Origin: Kiritimatiellia bacterium
Lineage (GTDB): Bacteria > Verrucomicrobiota > Kiritimatiellia > RFP12 > UBA1067
Length of the DNA: 64,000 nucleotides
Direction: 5' to 3'
NCBI GenBank assembly: GCA_017454745.1
Contig: JAFTCL010000066.1
Location: 1 to 64,000 of the forward strand
Shown: piece by piece, positions 34,835 to 42,849 of the stretch
Layout of the letters: each line of letters opens with the position of its first letter
Position numbering within the stretch: position 1 is the first letter of the stretch
The notes under the pieces: generated by a model
The model's input: only the letters and a program-made list of their open reading frames with translations
What the model was told of the DNA's origin: nothing
The model's database searches: none
Position numbers and translations under genes: made by a program

Positions 34835-36238
34835 TTATCCCATGAAAGTTTCCTTGAAGATCAAGGCTCCGAAAGTGTCAATGTCGGCTTCCGTGAGGGG
34901 GCGCACAACCGGCTTGCCCTGTTCGAGCAGCGGCTCGAACTTATGGGTCGAATAGTTGTACTTCGTAATCGTACAGGTTTTGCCCAGCAGCCGCTCTTTT
35001 AAGACGGCGGCAATGTCTTTGTCCCAAGACTCTTTGTCGAGGAACCACTGCTCATTGCCGATTTCGTCGAAAATGTCGTCGATCTGCCGGTTAACGTCGG
35101 GGGTTTCCAATTTCTCGGGATCCTGACGGGCGATGCGCTCCAGCTCTTCGGCCTCTTTGGTCGAAAGCCCCTGCCATCCTGTGGAAAGATTCTTCGTCTC
35201 GAACTCCACCATGTGCAGGCACTGGTCCTCAAGGCAGGCACCGGGTTTTTCGAGATGCTCGAAGAACGTGTCGAGTTTCCCGGCCTCTTTTGACGCAAAG
35301 TAGGTGTCGATCGACTTCATAACGAACAGGCGCAGATTGTCCACGATGTATTTCCGCAGCGGCTTGATGTCCTCCGACTCACTCTGGCTAAAGTTGGCTC
35401 TTTCGAGGTGCAGCAGCCCTCCGCCAACCCGTTTCCAGATGAAATCGCTGTAATCTTTCGTGTTTTCGAGCTTAACGAATTTGCCCTGCTTGCTGTCATA
35501 GTATTGGAAGCTCGGCTTGTCGCCCTCCTTAAGATCGCCAAGCTCCTTGAGGAATTCGTATTCGGGATCGTTGCGCAGCGCGGAAGGATCTGGTGCGTTT
35601 GGATCCTTGCGGTCCACATCGATTTCGTTGTAGAGGAAATCGAGGCTCATCTCGACGCGCTTGAAGAAGTTCAAAACATGCTCGTACGACCCTTTGTCCA
35701 AGGCCGCGATTTCTTTCTTAATTTGACCGATCTTGCTGACGTAGGAGGCGTAGGTGTCGTCCTTGCGCACACCGCCGGTCTTCGTGAGTTTGGCGGTTGG
35801 GGCGGTCCTACCGACGTTTTGGGTGCTGGCGGTGGTGGCAGTCTGCTCGGCCTTGGTGATAATGGCCTTGATGCGCCGGGCGGTAAGCGGACGTCCCGAA
35901 GAAACTTTGCCGTCGGAGTCGATTTTGAAATCATCGCGCTTAAAGTCCGCGCCGAGAATCTTTTCGAGCTGATCCATAAAACCCTTGGAGAAGGTAACTT
36001 CGCCGTCTTTCTCGTTCATTCCGTCAAGATTAAAGGTTTGCCCGAGCGCGCGGAGCAGTTCGGTGCGCACTTCGTTGTTGGCCGCTTTTTCAATTTTTGA
36101 ACGTCCGAGGGAACTGAGCGCGCCGCTGTAGGTACCGTTCTGCTTAATACCATCATTGCCGTCAAGGTTTGCAATTCCCTTTGCGGTCCAGTCCGTTGCA
36201 GTGCGGAACATATCAAGTGCCTGAAGATTGATCGCCAT
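34835..36238 (-). CDS. Putative type III secretion effector or secreted protein, 467 aa, unknown
   Basis: A 467-residue hydrophilic protein starting at ATG 36238 after a strong AAAGGAG. No signal peptide, membrane segment or recognised domain. Residues 1-130 are polar with an EF-hand-like LDGNDGIKQNG loop and are followed by a Thr/Ala-rich linker (about residues 130-150), as in secreted effectors. Residues about 160-340 look alpha-helical (VEMSLDFLYNEIDVDRKD). It sits between two CesT-like chaperone genes. A needle-complex or effector role is inferred from position. Confidence 0.55.
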   Translation of the reverse strand: MAINLQALDMFRTATDWTAKGIANLDGNDGIKQNGTYSGALSSLGRSKIEKAANNEVRTELLRALGQTFNLDGMNEKDGEVTFSKGFMDQLEKILGADFKRDDFKIDSDGKVSSGRPLTARRIKAIITKAEQTATTASTQNVGRTAPTAKLTKTGGVRKDDTYASYVSKIGQIKKEIAALDKGSYEHVLNFFKRVEMSLDFLYNEIDVDRKDPNAPDPSALRNDPEYEFLKELGDLKEGDKPSFQYYDSKQGKFVKLENTKDYSDFIWKRVGGGLLHLERANFSQSESEDIKPLRKYIVDNLRLFVMKSIDTYFASKEAGKLDTFFEHLEKPGACLEDQCLHMVEFETKNLSTGWQGLSTKEAEELERIARQDPEKLETPDVNRQIDDIFDEIGNEQWFLDKESWDKDIAAVLKERLLGKTCTITKYNYSTHKFEPLLEQGKPVVRPLTEADIDTFGALIFKETFMG

Positions 36239-36346
36239 GGTTTTGTCTCCTTTGTCGCGAGGTTTTCGTTGTCGTTTCCGTTGCGTTTACACGCGGCGCG
36301 GTAGATGGTTACATACGAATTAAACAAAAAGCAATAAAAATTCGTC

Positions 36347-36790
36347 TCATACCTGCATAAAGCCGGCGGATCCGAAATCGGAAATGTCCGTTTCTTGCTG
36401 GCCGGCAGTTTTGGCAGCGGGGTGAAAATTCATTAGGAGGCGACGCCAAACCTCGGCGGTGTTAACAAGCGCGGCGAGTGCGGTGTCAAAAGCGTCGGCG
36501 TTGAGAGAATTCAGCACGAGACGGCGGACAATCACGTAGCGGCCATTCTCTCGGTTTTTGGCGAAGAAGGATTCGGATTCAAGGTTCGCCTCAAGGAGAA
36601 GACCGGAAAATTCTGCTTGGCCCTCGGTGGGCGGCGCACCGATATCGGCGTGAACGATGAGCGAGTCCCCGACGGCAACAAGGGTGATAACGATGCCGTC
36701 AATACTGACGGTTGCCGTTCCGTCTTCGTCGGCAAGTCCGTCCACATTGTATCGCGCAGCAAAATCCGCAATGAGCTGGGTGAATTCCAT
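36347..36790 (-). CDS. CesT/Tir-type type III secretion chaperone-like protein (2)
   Basis: A 147-residue acidic protein starting at ATG 36790; in-frame codons upstream extend into the promoter and are rejected. The pattern follows CesT chaperones: N-terminal helix (FTQLIADFAARYNVDGL), strands (VSIDGIVITLVAVGDSLIVHADIG), the LLLEANLESESFFAKNRENGRYVIVRRL centre and a C-terminal helix with ALVNTAEVWRRLL. It is only weakly similar to the other chaperone in the cluster. It is the first gene of the four-gene unit and 108 nt before the 467-aa protein, the likely client. Ribosome-binding site is weak (GCGGAA). Confidence 0.7.
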   Translation of the reverse strand: MEFTQLIADFAARYNVDGLADEDGTATVSIDGIVITLVAVGDSLIVHADIGAPPTEGQAEFSGLLLEANLESESFFAKNRENGRYVIVRRLVLNSLNADAFDTALAALVNTAEVWRRLLMNFHPAAKTAGQQETDISDFGSAGFMQV

Positions 36791-36872
36791 AGTTGAAATT
36801 GTTCCGCTTTTTCTAGTTATTATGCCAACACCAGTGAAACCAAGCCGGGTACGGCCCATTTCACAAATACCT

Positions 36873-36901
36873 AATATACAATAAGCCCAGCCGGATAGCA
36901 A
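36873..36901 (-). promoter_or_regulatory. Sigma-70-type promoter for the chaperone-effector unit
   Basis: On the minus strand there is TTGCTA, exactly 17 bases, then TATATT, about 80 nt before the first chaperone's start codon. No other comparable promoter was seen within the four-gene unit. Confidence 0.65.
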
Positions 36902-36981
36902 TGAAAAACACGTGAATTGTCGGTTGCCGCCAATGAATGCATTTGTCCGTTCCGCCACCGCGTGCCGGTTATTCCGTAATC

Positions 36982-37683
36982 TCAGTGCCCCGTGAAATGC
37001 AATTTGCCGAGTTGCGCGGCAAGATAACGGAAAACAGAAGCGTAGAATGCGGCGGTGAGTTTTGCCAGTGTTAGTGCCCATGTCGAGAAACTCATTGCGG
37101 CGGTGGCGAGAACCAGTAGCGTGGAAAGAACCAGCAGGTTGGCAGAAACCAAAGTTGCGTAGGAAAGGATTCGCCCGTATTCGCAGATGTCGGGCTGGCG
37201 TACCTTGAGCGATTCAAAGGTGAAACAGACGTGGAAACACCAGGTCGCGCCAATGGCGGCTAGCCACGCCGCAGGGCAGGGAAGGCGTCCCATGCAAAGC
37301 CGCGTGATCGCTGCGGCGAGTAGGCAGATTGCGGTGTAGAAGGGGAAGAAATACGGCGCAAGGGTGATAAACAGGTTGCTCTTGGATAGTTGCACGCTGC
37401 CGCCTTTGGCGGTTACCTTGAGTTTGCCGATTTTCGCTCCGAACAGCAGTCCCCATACCGCGTGCGTCAGCTCGTGGGCCAGCACGTAGCTTTTGGTGGG
37501 GTGGGGTAGAAACATCCAAACCGCGCACCAGCCGAGCATTCCGCCTACAAAACACTTTATGCCCGACGAGTACCAGCCGTCGTTGGCGGTGATCCCTTTC
37601 AGGACTTCATACAACAGCGCGGCGGTTGCCCCGCAAAAAGGGATCAAGGCGATGCCAAGCAAAGTTTTCAGAAAACGCGACAT
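36982..37683 (-). CDS. Integral membrane metalloprotease-like protein (M50-like, HExxH)
   Basis: A 233-residue protein with about six hydrophobic segments and a zinc-protease motif HELTH at about residues 69-73, placed just after a membrane segment as in peptidase M50 (site-2 protease) relatives. A second ligand motif (NxxPxxxxDG or similar) is not obvious, so it may be a divergent or non-proteolytic member. It is separated from the upstream Pro/Ala-rich gene by a good terminator and therefore is likely transcribed on its own. Confidence 0.75.
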   Translation of the reverse strand: MSRFLKTLLGIALIPFCGATAALLYEVLKGITANDGWYSSGIKCFVGGMLGWCAVWMFLPHPTKSYVLAHELTHAVWGLLFGAKIGKLKVTAKGGSVQLSKSNLFITLAPYFFPFYTAICLLAAAITRLCMGRLPCPAAWLAAIGATWCFHVCFTFESLKVRQPDICEYGRILSYATLVSANLLVLSTLLVLATAAMSFSTWALTLAKLTAAFYASVFRYLAAQLGKLHFTGH

Positions 37684-37700
37684 GGCTGGCGTCGGGTAAA

Positions 37701-37736
37701 AAAATGCGGGGTAGGTAGAACCTACGCCCGCATTTT
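37701..37736 (-). terminator. Rho-independent terminator of the pyrH-frr unit
   Basis: A 10-bp stem (AAAATGCGGG with CCCGCATTTT) is extended by a TAGGT/ACCTA pair around an AGA-type loop and, on the minus strand, is followed by seven T residues. It lies 22 nt after the stop of the Pro/Ala-rich gene. Confidence 0.8.
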
Positions 37737-37758
37737 CCCTTAGAAGCGGCTTGACCGT

Positions 37759-38727
37759 TTAACGGATGATCCGTCCGGGCCAAGGCAGTTCCGGACCGTC
37801 GATGGTCTGGATCGTGTTCGGGTTGGCGCCCGGTCCGATCGCATGGGCCGCGAGACAGAGCGTTAACCCGATCATAACGATCGCAGCGATGGAGGCGAAA
37901 ATCACCGCGACGGCGGTGAAAGCTTTGGACTCATGCTCCACCGGGCCAAAACTGGCCATGTCAATCGGGGCAAGGTTGGCGAATTCGTCGCCGCCCGCAG
38001 AATCTTCCGCCTTGGGTGTCTCAATCGTCGGTCGCTTGATTTTCAGTGTCCGTTTCTGAGTCACTCCGGCATCGCCGGATTCTTCGGTCGTCTCGGCGGA
38101 TGCTGGTTTGGACACCGGCTTGCTGACCACCGTGGGCGCGCTGCCGATGTCGGACGGGCGTTTCAGACGTATGGTCTTCGAGGCGGTGGCGTCACCGGTC
38201 GGGGCCACGCCAATCGCGGAATCCAGCGAAATACGGGAGGTTTTGGACTTCGAGGCCTGGGTTTGAGCCGCTGACGGCGGTTTAGGGCCTTCGGGAAGCG
38301 GGTCGGAACCCGGGGTGGGGGCGGGTTGCGGCGTAGGGACCGCCGGGGTTACCGGTGCTTCGGCCGCCGGTGCCGGTGCCGCCGGACGCGGGGTGCCGGC
38401 TGGGGAAATCGGTTTCAGGCGGATGGTGGGACGGCTGACCGGTGCCGCTGGCGCGACCCCTTCCGGGAGCGGAACTCGCGAAGTGGCATGGGGCGGGGTC
38501 GAAGGCGCCGGAGTTGCCGCAGCCGCTGGCGCCGCAGCGGGGGCCGCCGGGGCGGCGGGTTCTGCCGTTCCCGGGGTGGCGGCGGTGGCCGCGGGCGGAG
38601 TCAACGGGGCAGATGCCGTCGTTACTGGACGGCGGATCTTAACCGTGATGGGCCGGGGGGCGCCGGGGGTATGGGGGGTGAGAGGGGAGATTTTGGGTGG
38701 AACCGAATTGTTGGTCTCGTCTGCCAT
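37759..38727 (-). CDS. Pro/Ala-rich membrane-anchored protein with KIRRP-type repeats
   Basis: A 322-residue low-complexity protein. It carries at least four copies of a short basic motif, each of the form hydrophobic-x-hydrophobic-K/R-x-R/K-x-(P/S): PITVKIRRP, PTIRLKPIS, KTIRLKRPS and RTLKIKRPT, spaced by Pro/Ala/Thr linkers. A single transmembrane segment lies near residue 275-300 (FTAVAVIFASIAAIVMIGLTLCLAAH), and about 25 residues follow it. Start ATG 38727 has GGAGG upstream. It is the third gene of the pyrH-frr unit. No known function; the repeats suggest a linear binding motif for a soluble partner in the cytoplasm. Confidence 0.8.
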   Translation of the reverse strand: MADETNNSVPPKISPLTPHTPGAPRPITVKIRRPVTTASAPLTPPAATAATPGTAEPAAPAAPAAAPAAAATPAPSTPPHATSRVPLPEGVAPAAPVSRPTIRLKPISPAGTPRPAAPAPAAEAPVTPAVPTPQPAPTPGSDPLPEGPKPPSAAQTQASKSKTSRISLDSAIGVAPTGDATASKTIRLKRPSDIGSAPTVVSKPVSKPASAETTEESGDAGVTQKRTLKIKRPTIETPKAEDSAGGDEFANLAPIDMASFGPVEHESKAFTAVAVIFASIAAIVMIGLTLCLAAHAIGPGANPNTIQTIDGPELPWPGRIIR

Positions 38728-38752
38728 GATGTTACCTCCAAATGAATTGGGC

Positions 38753-39316
38753 CTAGATGGCCATCACTTCCGCTTCTTTTGCCTTCAGATTGTTGTCGAT
38801 GGTCGCGATGTGCGCATCGGTAGTCTTCTGCACTTCATCCAGACCTTTGTCCCGTTCGTCTTCGGAAATTTTTCCGTCCTTCTGGAGCTTCTTGACCAGA
38901 TCGTTCGCCTCGCGGCGGACGTTACGCACCGCCACGCGGGCGTCTTCCGACTGCGACCGGGCGACTTTGACGATTTCCTTGCGACGCTCCTCGTTAAGTT
39001 CGGGAATCGGCACCCGGATGATCCGGCCGTCGTTGCGCGGGGTCACGCCGAGATTGGCGGCCAAAATCGCCTTCTCGATTTCGGGTAGCGCGGTGGGGTC
39101 AAAGGGGTTGATGGTGATCAGCCGGGGTTCGGGGGTGGCGATGTTGGCGATGTCGCGCAGTCTGGTGGGGGCGCCGTAGTACATCACCTGCACTCCGTCC
39201 ACCAACGCGGGGGATGCTTTGCCGGTGCGCAAGCCGGAGAACTGGTCCTTCAGCTTGTTGACCGTGTTGTCCATTTTTTCCATCGCATCGAGCAGTACCT
39301 CGTCCACAGTTTCCAT
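38753..39316 (-). CDS. frr: Ribosome recycling factor
   Basis: A 187-residue protein of normal length for RRF. Characteristic segments include a LRTGKASPALVDG helix start, then YYGAPTRLRDIANI, ITINPFDPTALPEIEKAI and IRVPIPELNEERRKEIVK. It splits post-termination ribosomes together with EF-G. It lies 17 nt downstream of pyrH on the same strand, the usual bacterial order pyrH-frr. Confidence 0.97.
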   Translation of the reverse strand: METVDEVLLDAMEKMDNTVNKLKDQFSGLRTGKASPALVDGVQVMYYGAPTRLRDIANIATPEPRLITINPFDPTALPEIEKAILAANLGVTPRNDGRIIRVPIPELNEERRKEIVKVARSQSEDARVAVRNVRREANDLVKKLQKDGKISEDERDKGLDEVQKTTDAHIATIDNNLKAKEAEVMAI

Positions 39317-39333
39317 AACGTTCTCCTTACAGG

Positions 39334-40074
39334 TTACTTCGCGCCACCGACCAGCGTGCCGATTTCCTCGCCACGCACGATCCGCTCCAGCGCGCTTTCG
39401 TCGTAAAAGTCAAAAACCACTATCGGGATGCTGTTTTCCATGCACAGCGCGAAAGCCGCGGAGTCCATCACTTTCAGCCGTTTGTGCAGCGCATCCTCGT
39501 ATGAAACATGGTCGTAGCGCGTGGCGGTCGGGTCAAGTTTGGGGTCGGCGGAGTAAATCCCGTCCACCTTGGTCGCCTTGAGCAGCACCTCCGCGCCGAT
39601 CTCGCTGGCCCGCAGCGCCGCCGCGGTGTCGGTGCTGAAGTACGGATTGCCGGTGCCGCCGGCAAAAATCACCACCCGCCCCTTTTCCAAGTGGCGCAAC
39701 GCCTTGCGCTGGATGAACGGTTCCGCTACTTTCGGCATCTCGATGGCGGTTTGCAGCCTTGTGTCCAGCCCCAGCTGTTCCAACGCGTTTTGAATGGCCA
39801 AACCGTTGATGATGGTGGCCAGCATCCCCATGTTGTCGCCGATGGTTCGGTTTACGCCGCGGGATTGACCGCTGAGCCCCCGGAAGATGTTTCCGCCGCC
39901 CAGCACGATGCCTACTTGCACCCCCATGTCGGCGACTTTTTTGACGCGCGATGCCATCGACGCCAAAGCCGCCGGGTCGATGCACTCGCCCGTTGACTTG
40001 TTCCCGAGGACCTCGCCGCTCAATTTGAGCAAAATCCGCCGATACTTTATGCCGCTAACCGATCCGTTCTCCAA
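39334..40074 (-). CDS. pyrH: UMP kinase
   Basis: A 246-residue amino-acid-kinase-fold protein of normal length. It starts at TTG 40074, set by GGAAGGAG 6 nt upstream; an alternative TTG at 40101 is at or before the transcription start implied by the promoter at 40107-40135 and is rejected. Family segments are present: YRRILLKLSGE, VGIVLGGGNIFRG, FAGGTGNPYFSTDTAAALRA and a late LCMENSIPIVVFDF. It phosphorylates UMP to UDP. frr follows directly. Confidence 0.96.
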   Translation of the reverse strand: MENGSVSGIKYRRILLKLSGEVLGNKSTGECIDPAALASMASRVKKVADMGVQVGIVLGGGNIFRGLSGQSRGVNRTIGDNMGMLATIINGLAIQNALEQLGLDTRLQTAIEMPKVAEPFIQRKALRHLEKGRVVIFAGGTGNPYFSTDTAAALRASEIGAEVLLKATKVDGIYSADPKLDPTATRYDHVSYEDALHKRLKVMDSAAFALCMENSIPIVVFDFYDESALERIVRGEEIGTLVGGAK

Positions 40075-40106
40075 ATGACACTCCTTCCATGCCACAAACA
40101 ACTAAT

Positions 40107-40135
40107 AGAATACATTAATATGGAAAAAAGGTCAA
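40107..40135 (-). promoter_or_regulatory. Sigma-70-type promoter for pyrH-frr
   Basis: On the minus strand there is TTGACC, a 17-base spacer and TATTCT, with the predicted transcription start about 25 nt before the TTG start codon. Confidence 0.7.
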
Positions 40136-40266
40136 ACCCATATTGGAAAAAACTCAAAAATTTTGGCGCTGCCGCCGTAAGGTGCCACTTAAGGGACAGC
40201 TGCGCCCGCCTCAAGAACAGGTCTGCCGCGCTCTCCCCCAAGGCGCAATTCCCCGCGGAATCCCGC

Positions 40267-40295
40267 TTTACAAGCCAACCAGAATCTGCTATGCT
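40267..40295 (+). promoter_or_regulatory. Sigma-70-type promoter upstream of the 40.3-41.3 kb genes
   Basis: TTTACA, a 17-base spacer and TATGCT on the plus strand. It lies in a 450-bp stretch (40075-40527) that otherwise contains only one possible small ORF. Confidence 0.5.
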
Positions 40296-40357
40296 ACCCC
40301 CAACTCGCAAAAAGCACTTGCTAGACTATGCCGCGCAAAGGGGTATTGTAATGGTTA

Positions 40358-40519
40358 ATGGCTGGCGGGTGTTGGACGGGAAACCACCTTTCGGACAACG
40401 AGCGGGCGTTGATGGGACACAACTTCCCCGGCAACCGCGGTTTGTCCTACGTGCTTGGGGCGCGGGAGGAAATCGAACGGATTAACTTCAAAACGCGGGC
40501 ATCAGTTGCACCGGAGTGA
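40358..40519 (+). CDS. Possible 53-aa protein
   Basis: A short frame starting at ATG 40358 and ending 8 nt before the next start codon encodes a protein-like sequence (for example NERALMGHNFPGNRGLSYV and EEIERINFKT), with mixed charge and composition unlike the Arg/Pro/Gly-rich alternative frame that starts at ATG 40351. The best ribosome-binding site (AAAGGGG) fits the alternative frame's start rather than this one. It could be a small gene or the end of an older disrupted gene; no family is recognised. Confidence 0.3.
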   Translation: MAGGCWTGNHLSDNERALMGHNFPGNRGLSYVLGAREEIERINFKTRASVAPE

Positions 40520-40527
40520 AGACAACA

Positions 40528-41259
40528 ATGAAAACAGGTTTTATCGCATTGACGGTATTGGCGGCGGCGGCTTTTGCCGGGGAGGTTGAAGTGCGCATGA
40601 TGGCACCCACGAACACGGTATATTTCGACGAGGAGGATTACCCCTTTGTGGTTACCGTCTCCAACGGGACGCAACGGACTTACAAAATGTTCGCGGGGGC
40701 GTTTTCCGCATTACGGGCGCAACTGTATTTTGAGCTGGGGGACGAGCGCGAGACACAAAGGTTTACTTTAATGGGCGTTCTTCCCAAAAAATATGTTTCC
40801 GCGCTGGACTACATCAACGCCAGTACCCGCGGCGACATCGTGTCGCTGCCGCCGGGAGGACATCTCGTTTGGGACTTCGGCGGCATCCAGCTGTTCGACA
40901 TGTCGCCGCTGGGCACCAACCAAATGCGGGCGGTCGTGTTGATGGGAACGAACGAGTGGGCGCGTTCCCCGCTTTATCCCGTCAAATTCTCAACGGGGAA
41001 GATCGATTCCGGCACCTGTGTGTACAGCCACGACTACGCTATGGATGGGCATGAAAAAAGTCTGCGGGTTTATCGTCTTGACGAGGACGGGCAACAAATT
41101 TTGTTCGACTATTATTCAAGGATTGTTTCGTTCCCCGTGGGGGAGACGGTCGCGTTCTCTTTGGACGAGACGACGGGCGCGCTGACCGTCACCTCGTCCT
41201 CCGGGGCGAGCGTCCGCTGGGACACGCTGAAGCAGCGGCGGCTGCCGCCGCTGCCGTGA
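40528..41259 (+). CDS. Secreted hypothetical protein
   Basis: A 243-residue protein starting at ATG 40528 (an upstream in-frame GTG at 40516 overlaps the possible small ORF). A signal peptide is clear (MKTGFIALTVLAAAAFAGEV). The mature part is beta-rich with no Cys pairs beyond one, and contains TVYFDEEDYPFVVTVSNGT, an immunoglobulin-like opening. No family recognised. Its position after a promoter and before a convergent gene suggests it is transcribed alone or with the small ORF. Confidence 0.75.
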   Translation: MKTGFIALTVLAAAAFAGEVEVRMMAPTNTVYFDEEDYPFVVTVSNGTQRTYKMFAGAFSALRAQLYFELGDERETQRFTLMGVLPKKYVSALDYINASTRGDIVSLPPGGHLVWDFGGIQLFDMSPLGTNQMRAVVLMGTNEWARSPLYPVKFSTGKIDSGTCVYSHDYAMDGHEKSLRVYRLDEDGQQILFDYYSRIVSFPVGETVAFSLDETTGALTVTSSSGASVRWDTLKQRRLPPLP

Positions 41260-41327
41260 CCGCGCCGCTATCCGCTGCCTTGAAGCGTCCAAACAAGACA
41301 AATTGGTTTATTATGCAGATGCGCCGT

Positions 41328-42569
41328 TTAATTCAAGATCTGCACCTCGCCAAGGGCCAAACGGCTGGCTTCAGCGGCAAAAGCGATTTTGTGGCTCTCA
41401 AGCGACATCTCAAAGGCGGCCAGATGGTCGGCGGTGCTTCCTTCGCGGATCTGGCGGATCAGTTCTCTGACGATACCGAAGTCGCCGCCGCCGTGGCCTG
41501 AACCGGAAGGGCCGGCCTCCAGCACCGAGTCCCACACGGAGGTGGTTCGGTTGCTGAAGTGGTGGATTTGCAGTTTCCTGCCGTCGCCGATTATCTCGCC
41601 CCGCGTCCCGAACACCTTGGTTTGGCGCCCTCCCGTGTAGGTGTAAGACTCCATCAGGTGCGAAACGGTCACCCCGCCCTCGAACAGCAGGTTGACGATC
41701 TGGTGGTCAACGGCGTCGTTGTCGCAGGCGTACACGCAGCGCCCGTAGGGAGAATCGCGCAGCATGGCCGCCATCCCGGCGTCGGTACGGTCAACGAAAG
41801 GATAGCGGTAGGTGTCGCGTTCAAGATAGATTTTGCGGGCGGAAAAGGGGCAGTCGCGTTCCACGGCGGTCGGACAGTCGAGACAACGGTCCGCCGCCCC
41901 GGCGGGACGGTTTTCGGGCCGGAAATGGCGCAGCCCGCCGAAACTGGAGACCCGCAGACACCGTTTCCCGAGCCACCAGACGAATTGGTCGAAGTCGTGG
42001 CAGCATTTTTGGAGGATCATCGGGGTGGAACGCTTGGTGTTGCCCCAGTTCCCCCGGCAGAAGGAGTGCGCGGCGTGCATATAGGCCACCGGCTCCAGGT
42101 GCTGGATGCTCACCACGTCGCCGATTTCGCCCCCGGCGATCAGCTGTTTGAGTTTCGAGAAATAGTTGGTATAGCGCAGGACGTGCCCCACCAGCACCAG
42201 TCGGCGGGTTTGGCGCACTTTTTCGTCCAACCGCCGGCATTCATCCCAGCTTCGCGCCATCGGTTTCTCCAGCAACAGGTGGTAGCCGGCATCCAGAAAC
42301 GCGAGCGCCGGGTCAAGGTGCACCGCGTCGGGGGTACAGATGGCCACCGCGTCCGCCGCCGGGCGGGCGGCGAGCGCGTCCCGCCAGTCCGGCCACTGCG
42401 CCTCCGGCGGCAATGCGTGCTCTTTTGCGAAAAAATCTCGGTTGGCGGGGTTTGGTTCGGCCACCCCGACGATTTGCAGCTGGTCGGGATAGGCTTTGGC
42501 GAATCCGGCGTAGGTGCGCCCGCGGTCTCCCGCTCCCACCACCAGCATCTTTAAAGGCGTGACAGTCAC
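41328..42569 (-). CDS. Gfo/Idh/MocA-family oxidoreductase with CxxC insert
   Basis: A 413-residue protein. GTG 42569 is preferred over an upstream TTG because GGAGAACCGAA precedes it. The Rossmann motif is MLVVGAGDRG and the catalytic EKP is in LLLEKPMARS. Between about residues 230 and 260 is a Cys cluster (CLDCP then DCPFSARKIYL), a signature of one Gfo/Idh subgroup in which the cysteines probably bind zinc or form a structural site. Substrate unknown. It converges on the secreted hypothetical gene. Confidence 0.88.
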   Translation of the reverse strand: MTVTPLKMLVVGAGDRGRTYAGFAKAYPDQLQIVGVAEPNPANRDFFAKEHALPPEAQWPDWRDALAARPAADAVAICTPDAVHLDPALAFLDAGYHLLLEKPMARSWDECRRLDEKVRQTRRLVLVGHVLRYTNYFSKLKQLIAGGEIGDVVSIQHLEPVAYMHAAHSFCRGNWGNTKRSTPMILQKCCHDFDQFVWWLGKRCLRVSSFGGLRHFRPENRPAGAADRCLDCPTAVERDCPFSARKIYLERDTYRYPFVDRTDAGMAAMLRDSPYGRCVYACDNDAVDHQIVNLLFEGGVTVSHLMESYTYTGGRQTKVFGTRGEIIGDGRKLQIHHFSNRTTSVWDSVLEAGPSGSGHGGGDFGIVRELIRQIREGSTADHLAAFEMSLESHKIAFAAEASRLALGEVQILN

Positions 42570-42849
42570 TTCGGTTCTCCGGTAGATTGTTTCCAAACGG
42601 CGCGTATGTTATCAAATCGCCGGTGTTTAGGCAAGCCATTGATTAAGCAGGTAATTGCAAAACCTTGGTTTCCTTCTCGCTCAAGGTCCGCTAGGTGCGC
42701 AAAGTTTATCATTGGAAATCTTGTAAAATTTCACCTTATTCCGGTTCTCCGCCCCCTGCCGTTCAGAATCTGCGCCTTTGCCGTTAAGAGTAATTGCCAA
42801 ACGCGTCGGTTTTTGGTAAGCTTCCTTCATTTATTGGTTTTCTTTTGAC

